Below, piece after piece: positions 1-7,241 of a stretch of DNA of 15,941 nt; position 1 is the first letter of the stretch; each line of letters opens with the position of its first letter. Both the position numbers and the translations under genes were made by a program. The notes below the pieces were generated by a model. It ran no database searches. It was not told the origin of the DNA and saw nothing but the letters and a program-made list of their open reading frames with translations. Source of the stretch: Bacteroidota bacterium (lineage in GTDB: Bacteria > Bacteroidota > Ignavibacteria > Kapaibacteriales > UBA2268); contig DAHXMP010000417.1 of assembly GCA_027371665.1 (NCBI GenBank), positions 1 through 15,941 on the forward strand, read 5' to 3'.

Positions 1-2164
1 CAGTATTCGATTCTCCGGCTATAATTTCATAAGGCAGGATTGACGGGTCGAGCCATCGAACTGTAACGCGGCGGTTATACTGTTGCTGCCATTGCGATGT
101 CTGCAAGTAATATAATGGTTTCGAATCTCCTACGGCATTGACCCTGATTTGTGAAGGTTCAGCACCGGATTTTATTAAACATCTGCGGATTTCCTGTGCC
201 CGCTTTAGCGACAAATCCATATTCAATTCATTTGTTCCTTCGGTACTGCTATGTCCCACGAGTTGGATAACTGCCTTAGGATTGTCCTTCAGAACTTTTG
301 CAAGTGAATTGATAACCCCATCAAACTCTGGTTGTACGACTGTATCCTTATAATTAAAGTAAGCGACTGCCTGGTATTCTGAGAACTGAACTTCAGGTTT
401 TAATATTACATCTGCTTTGTCGCTGAATTCAGAATTTCCTGATTTATAAGACAGAATGGTTTTTATTATATTCTGTTCAAACTGGTTTGAATACAATGGC
501 AATAAAAATTCGTAATAACCTTTTTGAGCAAAAGTGATTTCAAGAAGTATGTCCTGGAGTTTTGGAATATCATCGCTTGTGATATGATAAAATCTGCCTC
601 CCGTTAGTGCGGTCATGTATCTTAGTGAATAGCTTTCCAGGGAACTTCCGATGCCGATGATATATACAGGGACATCGAGGTCATGGGCAAGCTTACCGAG
701 GTCATTCGATGAATAAATTATCGAAGAATTATCGGAATTGTAGGTAATGATAATTAAAACTTTTGGCCTGTGAAATCCTGCGGAAAGAGGACTGACAGAT
801 GTGTATGCCGCCTTATATAATGAATTTAATCCTCCCGGTTCGGGAATCTTAAAGGAATTAAGCTCTTTGCTCGCTTCAACCGGTGATGACAAAGGAAAAA
901 CATCAACTTTATTCTGATTAAAATAAGAAAACATCATTTTGTCCGATGGTGATAAATAGGGCAGAAAGCTCTTTATATTTTGAATAACCTGCTCATTATT
1001 TCTTGCCGCAGAGGAGTTATCGAGCATAATGTTAATATCAATTCCCCGGGACTGATAATAATCTTTTTCATTGAAGGTGGTAACATCATAATTCGTAGAG
1101 ATAATATCAGTCTTAAAAGTATTCGTCCAATTTATTACTTTCGGTAGTGAAGAAAGCCCCTGAAGATAATTTCCAAACTGGTCGAGAACGATTGCCCTTA
1201 ATACAAATTGGTCGTTTGTATAAGGATAAATTGTTCTCATAATTTTAATATACCTGGGCTTTGTAATAGTATCAGCCTTAATTAATCCTGCCATATATTC
1301 GGATTCGAGATAAGCAGGTTTCAAAGTTATATATTCCATCGTCGAGCCCCTGCCGAACTGAGGCTGAGGTTCAGTTTCAGGCTGAGGTACAGGTTTTATT
1401 TCAGGTTTGGGTACCGATTTTGTTTCGGTCTTTGTTTCGGTTTTGATTTCAGGTTTAGGTTCAGTTACATGAACCTGCTTTGATTTGAGTAAAGTATCTT
1501 TTATTGTTTCAGTTTTATTTTCAGTAATAGAAGAGGGCTTAGTTCCAGTTTTTGATTTATGTTCAAGTACTTTTTCTTTCTTTGTTTCAGGTTTATTTTC
1601 AGTTACTGAAACTGGCTTGCTTTCTGTTTTAGTTTCAGGTTTCGTTTCTGTTTTTGATACAGACTTAGCCTCAGGCGAAAGCTCAAGTTTTGTTTTAAAG
1701 TCAAGACCGGTTTCCGGTTTTGATTTTTTTTCGGGTTTTTGTTCTGTTAGTGTATCTATTGTAGGATGAGATACAGGTTTTATTTCAGGTTCTGTCTCAG
1801 TTTTTGGTTTTGTTTCTTTTGCAATATTCTTTTCGTTAATATCAACAACAACATTAATGGCAAGCGAATCGCTGTTATCGCGGTAGGCTGTTATTTTTAT
1901 TATTCTCGGTGTAGAAACCCTGATTTTATAGCTGTCTTTGGGATTAAAGCTGTATTCCAGTCCCTCAACTCTTACCCTGTCGGCATTTGCAAATTCCCAG
2001 GTAATTTCTGCCTGTTCTCCCGGCTGTACAACGGCATAACCGGTTATTGATTTAACCTGGATTCTGACAGGTGTGGCACAAGCGCTGCAAAGTAAAAAAA
2101 TGCATAGCGGAATTATAATTCGTACAGTCAGAATATTCTTTTTCAAATGCTTTGAATCGAGCAT
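1..2164 (-). CDS. VWA/OmpA-family envelope lipoprotein (3' end outside window)
   Basis: An uninterrupted minus-strand frame runs from an ATG at 2164 off the left edge (721 codons seen, no stop). The N-terminus is a basic and hydrophobic signal sequence ending CSAC, so Cys29 is the likely lipidated residue, although the lipobox is imperfect (Cys at -3). Residues about 112-278 are a low-complexity linker of KPETK/KTETK-like repeats. Residues about 376-550 resemble a von Willebrand A domain: strand DINIMLDNSS with Asp382, then GGLNSLYKAAY, VLIIIT and VPVYIIGIG. The MIDAS motif is degenerate (DNSSA instead of DxSxS). Residues about 600-705 are an OmpA-like domain, with VGHSSTEGTNELN at 636 onward, LSLKRAQEI and a closing YNRRVTVRW. 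OmpA domains of this family bind peptidoglycan. I infer a lipoprotein bridging the outer membrane and cell wall, with the VWA part as a protein-binding module. It starts 28 nt after the clpB-like stop, so the two are probably co-transcribed. The ribosome binding site is weak. Confidence 0.85.
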   Translation of the reverse strand, partial: MLDSKHLKKNILTVRIIIPLCIFLLCSACATPVRIQVKSITGYAVVQPGEQAEITWEFANADRVRVEGLEYSFNPKDSYKIRVSTPRIIKITAYRDNSDSLAINVVVDINEKNIAKETKPKTETEPEIKPVSHPTIDTLTEQKPEKKSKPETGLDFKTKLELSPEAKSVSKTETKPETKTESKPVSVTENKPETKKEKVLEHKSKTGTKPSSITENKTETIKDTLLKSKQVHVTEPKPEIKTETKTETKSVPKPEIKPVPQPETEPQPQFGRGSTMEYITLKPAYLESEYMAGLIKADTITKPRYIKIMRTIYPYTNDQFVLRAIVLDQFGNYLQGLSSLPKVINWTNTFKTDIISTNYDVTTFNEKDYYQSRGIDINIMLDNSSAARNNEQVIQNIKSFLPYLSPSDKMMFSYFNQNKVDVFPLSSPVEASKELNSFKIPEPGGLNSLYKAAYTSVSPLSAGFHRPKVLIIITYNSDNSSIIYSSNDLGKLAHDLDVPVYIIGIGSSLESYSLRYMTALTGGRFYHITSDDIPKLQDILLEITFAQKGYYEFLLPLYSNQFEQNIIKTILSYKSGNSEFSDKADVILKPEVQFSEYQAVAYFNYKDTVVQPEFDGVINSLAKVLKDNPKAVIQLVGHSSTEGTNELNMDLSLKRAQEIRRCLIKSGAEPSQIRVNAVGDSKPLYYLQTSQWQQQYNRRVTVRWLDPSILPYEIIAGESNT

Positions 2165-2192
2165 TGTAAAACCTGAAAAATTAACCAAATAT

Positions 2193-3548
2193 CTATGCGA
2201 ATGATGCTTTCCTGAATTCAAATCCCTGACCGCCTTTAGAGTCAATAATAATAGTATCACCCGCTTTAAAATCTGAAGCTAACAATTTTAATGCCAAAGG
2301 GTCGGATATATGCTTCTGTATAGCTCTCTTGAGCGGCCTTGCACCGAATTGTGTGTCAAAGCCCAAACGTGTCAGCCAGTCGAGTGCTTCGCCGGTTACT
2401 TCGATTTTAATATCCATTTTAGCTAATTTCTTTGTAAGGTCTTGCAGTTGCAGTCTTGCAATCTGCTCGATTTCACTTCTTATCAGAGGCTTGAAGAGAA
2501 TTATTTCATCAATTCGGTTAAGGAACTCGGGACGCATGTTTTTACGTAGAAGGTCAGTTATGTTTCTTCTTAAATTCGACATTATGTCATCACGGTTCTC
2601 TTCATCCATGTCCAGTATTTTATCCTGTATGATTTCTGTACCGAGATTTGAAGTCATAATAATAATAGTATTTTTAAAATTAACGGTTCTGCCTTTCCCG
2701 TCTGTCAGCCTTCCTTCGTCGAGAACCTGCAAAAGAACATTGAATACTTCAGGGTGTGCTTTTTCGATTTCATCAAGAAGAACGACCGAGTAGGGATGAT
2801 GTCGAACTGCTTCGGTTAATTGGCCGCCTTCTTCGTAGCCGACATATCCGGGAGGAGCTCCAATGAGTCTCGAAACAGAGTATTTTTCCATATACTCGCT
2901 CATGTCAATCCGAATCATTGCATTTTCGGTATCAAATAAAAATTCAGCGAGTGCCCTTGCCATTTCAGTCTTTCCGACACCGGTTGTTCCGAGGAAAATG
3001 AATGAGCCGATAGGGCGGTTAATATCCTGCAGTCCGGCTCTCGTTCTCCTGATTGCATTTGCAACGGCAGTAACAGCGTCGTCCTGGTCAACGAGCCTCT
3101 CATGGATTCGTTCTTCGATTTTAAGAAGCTTAGTTCTTTCCGTTTCGAGCATCCTTTGAACCGGTATTCCTGTCCATTTGGCGACTATTTCAGCTATGTC
3201 CCCGGCATCAACTTCTTCTTTGAGAAGTTTGCTGTCTTTCTGAACTTCGACAAGCTTTTCATTGGCATCTTTCAGTTTTTTCTCGAGATTGAGAATTGCT
3301 CCATATCGCAGTTCAGCAACTTTACCCAAATCTCCGTTACGTTCAAATTCATCAGCTTTTTTCTTGGCTTCCTCGATTTGTGCTTTATAGTTCCTTATGC
3401 TTTGAATAATTCGCTTTTCCTGTCCCCATCTTTCTTTCAGGGATGATTCTTCAGCTTTAAGAGAAGTTAGCTCTTTTTCTATTTCTTCGAGTCTTTTTTT
3501 GGTAGAATCCTGTTGCTCTATATCCATAAAAACCTGATTAAAAGTCAT
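2193..3548 (-). CDS. Half-length ClpB: middle domain plus second AAA+ module only
   Basis: The 451-residue product matches the C-terminal half of the ClpB/Hsp104 disaggregase. Residues 1-112 are most of the coiled-coil middle domain, including the NGDLGKVAELRYG segment. Then come AKWTGIPV (123-130) and a complete second nucleotide-binding module: Walker A GTTGVGKT (187-194; ClpB usually has GPTGVGKT), pore loop GYVGYE (234-239), Walker B VVLLDE (255-260), sensor-1 TSN (299-301), arginine-finger region FLNRID (342-347) and sensor-2 GARPLKR (402-408). Normal ClpB has about 860 residues; the N-domain, the first AAA+ module and the beginning of the middle domain are absent. They are not hidden by a frameshift, because only 171 bp of AT-rich sequence separates it from the divergent gene. 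I chose ATG 3548. A TTG at 3551 is possible, as is Met8 (ATG at 3527), which follows CAGG by 5 nt. All visible nucleotide-binding motifs of the module are present, so ATPase activity is plausible. Whether it works alone or with a full ClpB elsewhere is unknown. Confidence 0.9.
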   Translation of the reverse strand: MTFNQVFMDIEQQDSTKKRLEEIEKELTSLKAEESSLKERWGQEKRIIQSIRNYKAQIEEAKKKADEFERNGDLGKVAELRYGAILNLEKKLKDANEKLVEVQKDSKLLKEEVDAGDIAEIVAKWTGIPVQRMLETERTKLLKIEERIHERLVDQDDAVTAVANAIRRTRAGLQDINRPIGSFIFLGTTGVGKTEMARALAEFLFDTENAMIRIDMSEYMEKYSVSRLIGAPPGYVGYEEGGQLTEAVRHHPYSVVLLDEIEKAHPEVFNVLLQVLDEGRLTDGKGRTVNFKNTIIIMTSNLGTEIIQDKILDMDEENRDDIMSNLRRNITDLLRKNMRPEFLNRIDEIILFKPLIRSEIEQIARLQLQDLTKKLAKMDIKIEVTGEALDWLTRLGFDTQFGARPLKRAIQKHISDPLALKLLASDFKAGDTIIIDSKGGQGFEFRKASFA

Positions 3549-3719
3549 CAAAATATGCTTATAAATATAAGAATTTATACTGAAAATATTGTAAATATTT
3601 TATAAATACAGATTAATTCAAAATAAATTCTTTGATTTTATGAAGATTTTTCGCCGGAAAATTGTTATTACTATATTATAGGTAACCATTTCAAAATACT
3701 TTCTCAGAAGGGTTGATAA

Positions 3720-4936
3720 ATGAAAGTATTGGTTTTGATTGTTAGTTTCTTGCTATTAAGTTGTCAAGTCTTTTCCTCAGATTTGATAAAGGGTCTTACA
3801 TACCTATTGTTCAATATGTTTTGGGGCATAATCAGGAAATAGATGTTTCGACAGATACTGTAACAACCTGCATGAACACAACTGCCATTCTCGTTTGTCA
3901 TGTTGCCAATACGGGTATGAGCGACCTGTTGGTTGATTCCTTATCAATCGAGCCACTCGACGAACAAAGCAAAGGTGTTTTTTCGTTTGTCAATCCAAGT
4001 GATGATGTTGGATTTATACTGTCATCGGGTTCAGTTAAGACAATTGAAATTTTATTTTATCCCGTTTGGACAAAAAAGCCGATTCCTGATTCTATGACAT
4101 TTCGGGCTAATCTTATTGCTTACAATTGTTCGCTTTTTAATCCCGTAGCCGTTAGTGATATGCCAATGATAGGACATGCTATTCATAAATTTTATCAACA
4201 AGGCTCGAGCTATCGAAAAAACAGGTTAATATCGAGGACAGAGTGGTAGCCAAAATAATTCTGGATAAACACGAAGATATTAGCATGGCAGGAATTGACA
4301 CACTCGAAGTTGAAATAAATTATAACGGTGGTTTTTTGAAGTTTCTCAGCAATGAACTTAAAGTATTCGGTGTATTGAAAAATAATTTCTTCATTGATTC
4401 TTTTCGTGTGAATGATATAGAAGGAGATGTTAAATTTAATCTGTGCAGGAATTCAGGAGGAGATTATTTTAATTTTCCTGAAGGGGGAGAACTCCTTAGT
4501 TTCAAGCTAAAAGCTTATTTGCCCAGGGATACGACAAATTATTCTGATATTAAATGTTCGTTAACAAAAAATTTCTGTAATGAGTGCATCGAAATTTTAC
4601 CGGCAGAGGATTATCTAATCGTAACTTATCCCTATTGCTCCTGGAGAAGAATTGCTTTTTTCGGGATGCAATTACAGCTTTAATAACATTAATCCCAATC
4701 CGGTTACAAAAGACCTGATGAAATTGGATTTTTCGGTTGGGTTGACGGGGCAGACAGTCATAAGGATTTACAATTCCGAAAGCAGGATTGTGCTACAGCC
4801 GGTTAACCGGGTGCTGGAAAGCGGTATTTATAATTTGCCGGTTGATGTCGGTAGGCTTGGAATAGGAGTTTACTGGTGCGATTTCGTATCGGGATGCTGC
4901 CATCGGACAAAGATGTTCGTTGTGAAGAGAAAATAA
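3720..4936 (+). pseudogene. Frameshifted T9SS-sorted secreted protein
   Basis: Four overlapping partial frames form one gene. It starts at ATG 3720, with AGAAGGG 7 nt upstream and a signal peptide (MKVLVLIVSFLLLS). The frame then shifts three times at homopolymers. An A is missing at the AAAGGG of 3788-3793, another A at the A6 run 4216-4221, and one T is extra in the T6 run 4656-4661. Undoing these gives one 405-residue protein with no internal stop. Residues about 25-150 contain NTAILVCHVANTGMSDLLV and resemble HYDIN/ASPM-type choice-of-anchor beta domains. The middle third is an unrecognised, possibly cohesin-like beta region. The end, from NPNPV through RIYN, ESGIYNLPVDV and IGVYWCDF to MFVVKRK, has the layout of a T9SS type A sorting domain. 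The intact product would be exported by Sec, then T9SS, to the cell surface or medium. As it stands, translation from 3720 stops after 40 residues. Sequencing error is possible, but the neighbouring genes are open throughout. Confidence 0.8.
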
Positions 4937-5308
4937 TCTGCGAAATCAGGTAAAAACGCTTAATCTGCGGTTCAGACAATTAGCATGATAATGATAAAAA
5001 AACCTTATTTGCAACCGCCAAATCTTAGTAACAAATCAAATCTTATGACTCCCAAACCTTATTTCCTCATTACACTGGAAATAATAATCCGAAAAAGCTA
5101 ATTAGTTTCGACATTAAAGGAACCACTATTATTACTAAGGTCTATTGGAATTTATAAGGTTTGTGATTTATACTCATTTTTACTTGCAAAATTATTACTT
5201 ATATTTGTTTTTATCTAATCAATTTTTCAATAACTTATCCACTTTTTAAGGATTAACTAAAAAAAAATAGCCGCAATACATAATTCAACAATCAAAATTC
5301 AAATTTTT
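4937..5308. other. Gene-poor, AT-rich gap with a possible coding remnant
   Basis: This gap lies between the convergent ends of the plus-strand pseudogene and the minus-strand outer-membrane gene. No ORF with a start codon and protein-like length was found. One short plus-strand open stretch (5032-5157, 41 codons, no ATG/GTG/TTG start) has protein-like composition (SFDIKGTTIITKVYWNL then stop) and could be the tail of a decayed gene. Short direct repeats occur: AAACCTTATTT near 5000 and 5054, and CAAATCTTA near 5018 and 5036. No hairpin with a T-tract was seen, so I could not place a terminator for either neighbour. Confidence 0.4.
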
Positions 5309-6217
5309 TTAAAACACTAATTTCAATCCTATCCTCATATTGTCATAATTCAGGGGAGCCTCCGAAGGGAAGGGCCAGTTCATTTGATTTCGTCGAAATT
5401 CGTAGAAGAGAAATGAAATTGTATTTTTGATAACGAAATTTGCCAAAGGCAGGCTTTTGCTGTCGAGTTTGAGTGCATCAATACAGTATAAATCAATAAA
5501 TCTTTGAGCAAGGAGTTCGAGAGAACTGCTCCCGAGCCACTTGAAGACCAGATGTCGGGGGAAAATAATTTGATGTTCGTAATTCAAATCGAATTTTAGG
5601 TAAGGCATTATATCGGTTATAATACCCATATCAAAAGAAGAACCGAACCTGAATTCGTCGTCGTAAAGAAGAAACAAAGAACTGTCGGCATGATTATCAG
5701 GATAATTTTCAAAATCAACTTTTGTCCAAATAATGTTTCCCGTGTTATAGAGAATGAATTTTGTTCCGGCATCGAGGTTATATCCATATCCGTTACAGTA
5801 ACCAAAACCGAAACGCCATGCATCCGTTGTCAGTCCGCTCTTGATTTTTTCGTGATTAAGTTTGAGATGTGATGACATGTCACTGAGAAAAATACTTTCG
5901 GAAGCATAATACAGATTTTTTGGCAGAACGGTTATGGTATCGAGCCTTACAAAGCCGTAGCTGATGCCGATAGAAAAAGCTTTGACAAGATTCGGACCGG
6001 AATTGCCGCTAAAGGACGGAAGGTTTAAGCCGTAAGAAAATTCAAGCATGTGATTGTTTGTGACACCCCCCGGATATTTGAGCTTTTTCAGGAATTGTCC
6101 GAATTGTGTATCCGTAGAGTCGTTATTATCTCGGCAAAGGGATGCTGAATAAGAAAAAATAATAATAAAAAAAATTGACAGGATAATTTTAATATTTGGG
6201 TTGGTGGATTTATTCAT
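5309..6217 (-). CDS. Outer-membrane-type protein of unknown family (paralogue A)
   Basis: A 302-residue secreted protein. Residues 1-28 are a signal peptide: a basic start, then a long hydrophobic core (IILSIFFIIIFSYSAS). The mature part alternates hydrophobic and polar residues, is rich in Tyr, Phe and Gly, and ends in Phe (GLKLVF), as many outer-membrane beta-barrels do. I do not recognise the family. It is clearly homologous to the next upstream gene: shared WR[FL]GFG, GYGYNL, LYN[TS]GN, FRFG.SF, a [NS]YE..I[IF][FY]PR motif, M[ND]WP and a YDN..[FI]GL C-terminus. The two genes probably arose by tandem duplication and may share a transcript, because only 83 bp separates them. That gap holds a large hairpin. 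There is no good ribosome binding site before the ATG (AATCATAAAAAACT). Function is not inferred beyond outer-membrane location. Confidence 0.8.
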   Translation of the reverse strand: MNKSTNPNIKIILSIFFIIIFSYSASLCRDNNDSTDTQFGQFLKKLKYPGGVTNNHMLEFSYGLNLPSFSGNSGPNLVKAFSIGISYGFVRLDTITVLPKNLYYASESIFLSDMSSHLKLNHEKIKSGLTTDAWRFGFGYCNGYGYNLDAGTKFILYNTGNIIWTKVDFENYPDNHADSSLFLLYDDEFRFGSSFDMGIITDIMPYLKFDLNYEHQIIFPRHLVFKWLGSSSLELLAQRFIDLYCIDALKLDSKSLPLANFVIKNTISFLFYEFRRNQMNWPFPSEAPLNYDNMRIGLKLVF

Positions 6218-6235
6218 AGTTTTTTATGATTAACA

Positions 6236-6285
6236 AAGCGGGTATCTGTCGTATATGACATAAAAAATACAACCGATATCCGCTT
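6236..6285. repeat. Imperfect inverted repeat between the tandem OMP paralogues
   Basis: Arms 6236-6254 (AAGCGGGTATCTGTCGTAT) and 6267-6285 (ATACAACCGATATCCGCTT) pair at 17 of 19 positions, counting one G-T pair, with a 12-nt loop. The flanks TTAACAA and TTGTTTTAA extend the symmetry loosely. In the minus-strand transcript the hairpin begins 15 nt after the stop of the upstream paralogue and lies in the leader of the downstream one. No T-tract follows, so it is not a classic terminator. It could stabilise or process the mRNA, or tune the ratio of the two proteins. Confidence 0.65.
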
Positions 6286-6300
6286 GTTTTAAAAGAAAAA

Positions 6301-7182
6301 TTAAAAAGCGAATGTCAAACCGAACTTAAAATTATCGTAGATAAGCGGAGGAGCTGTCATATAGGGCCAGTCCATGTATTTTTTCTTCAGTTCGAAAGCA
6401 CCGTAATCATATAAATTGACTAATATGAAATTAACTATGGGGCCAGCACCTGTCGAGGCGCGAATCACTTTATGAGTAAAATATTCAACCAAAGCTTTTC
6501 CGGCGCCTCTCATAACTTCGCTTCCTGCCCAATACCAAGTCATAAACCTGGGATAGATAATTATTCTTTCGTATGAGACATTTAGCGATAAAGGAGAGAA
6601 AATTTCTCCTTTTAAACCGGCTTCGAAGGATTGGCCAAACCTGAATTTTCCGTCATCGAAAGTTCGGAGAATAATTTCGTCCTGAACTGAATCCGGGTGG
6701 TCTTTGAAGTGATACTTGCTCCAAAATACATTACCGGAGTTGTAAAGAACGAAATCTGAAGTTGGACCCAGATTGTAGCCATAACCTATACTCACTCCGA
6801 AGCCGAGCCGCCATGAATCGGAATTTAAATCATTCTTAATACTCGATTTTGGGACCCATTCGGTTGATAAGTTGCTAATCATAAAATAAGTGAATTTATA
6901 CCCCATTGCTTTTTGGCGGAAGAGGTCAGTTCTTTTTCTAGTAAATCCAAGTTTCATTTCTGCAGTATTTACTGTTGCAAAATTTTTTGTCATTACCCCG
7001 TCTTTGAAGGAAGGTGTTCCAAATCCATATAAAATATCAATTGTCGGTTGTGAAGTTGAAAGGGCGGCAAGAGAATCCGGTTCCCAGTATTCATCCCAAA
7101 ATTCGCTGCTGTCGTCCTGTGAAAAGCTTTTTGAGATGACAGCAAGCATAAAGAAAATAATAATCGAAGTTAACAGTTTCAT
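6301..7182 (-). CDS. Outer-membrane-type protein of unknown family (paralogue B)
   Basis: A 293-residue secreted protein. Residues 1-22 are a signal peptide (hydrophobic ILLxx-type core ending SKSFSQ). After it comes a short acidic Trp-rich stretch (SEFWDEYWEPD), then a beta-rich, aromatic-rich body ending GLTFAF, a terminal Phe as in outer-membrane barrels. Shared motifs with the 5309-6217 product, in the same order: WRLGFG, GYGYNL, VLYNSGN, FRFGQSF, SYERIIIYPR, MDWP, APPLIYDN. The start is well supported: GGAGAA lies 5 nt before the ATG, and the whole leader ACGGAGAAGAA is the same as before rpsD. The family is unrecognised. Its position directly downstream of an Omp85 gene may mean coordinated envelope expression, but a possible own promoter lies in the 59-bp gap. 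Confidence 0.8.
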   Translation of the reverse strand: MKLLTSIIIFFMLAVISKSFSQDDSSEFWDEYWEPDSLAALSTSQPTIDILYGFGTPSFKDGVMTKNFATVNTAEMKLGFTRKRTDLFRQKAMGYKFTYFMISNLSTEWVPKSSIKNDLNSDSWRLGFGVSIGYGYNLGPTSDFVLYNSGNVFWSKYHFKDHPDSVQDEIILRTFDDGKFRFGQSFEAGLKGEIFSPLSLNVSYERIIIYPRFMTWYWAGSEVMRGAGKALVEYFTHKVIRASTGAGPIVNFILVNLYDYGAFELKKKYMDWPYMTAPPLIYDNFKFGLTFAF

Positions 7183-7213
7183 ATTCTTCTCCGTAAATTA
7201 ATTTAAAGTTTTA

Positions 7214-7221
7214 CAAATATA
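7214..7221 (-). promoter_or_regulatory. Possible Bacteroidota -7 element before paralogue B
   Basis: The minus strand reads TATATTTG here, matching the -7 consensus TAnnTTTG, 32 nt before the ATG at 7182 and downstream of the Omp85 stop. No good TTTG element lies at 19-20 nt; the nearest TTTG is 14 nt upstream. AT-rich sequence makes chance matches common, so this is weak. Confidence 0.3.
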
Positions 7222-7241
7222 ATTCATAATAAATACAAATA

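Noticed and set aside
1485..2050. Plus-strand open frames of about 94 codons over the lipoprotein linker
   Set aside because: They are antisense to the low-complexity KPET region, whose repeated codons avoid stops on the other strand; no ribosome binding site or domain.
2329..3446. Plus-strand frames antisense to the clpB-like gene
   Set aside because: The minus strand carries unmistakable AAA+ motifs across the same bases.
3761..4683. Separate small genes starting with TTG/GTG at 3761, 4243 and 4652
   Set aside because: Single-base changes at homopolymers join all frames into one protein with a signal peptide at one end and a sorting domain at the other.
5180..5215. TATATTTG on the plus strand as a promoter
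   Set aside because: No TTTG at the right distance and no plus-strand gene follows; likely chance in AT-rich DNA.
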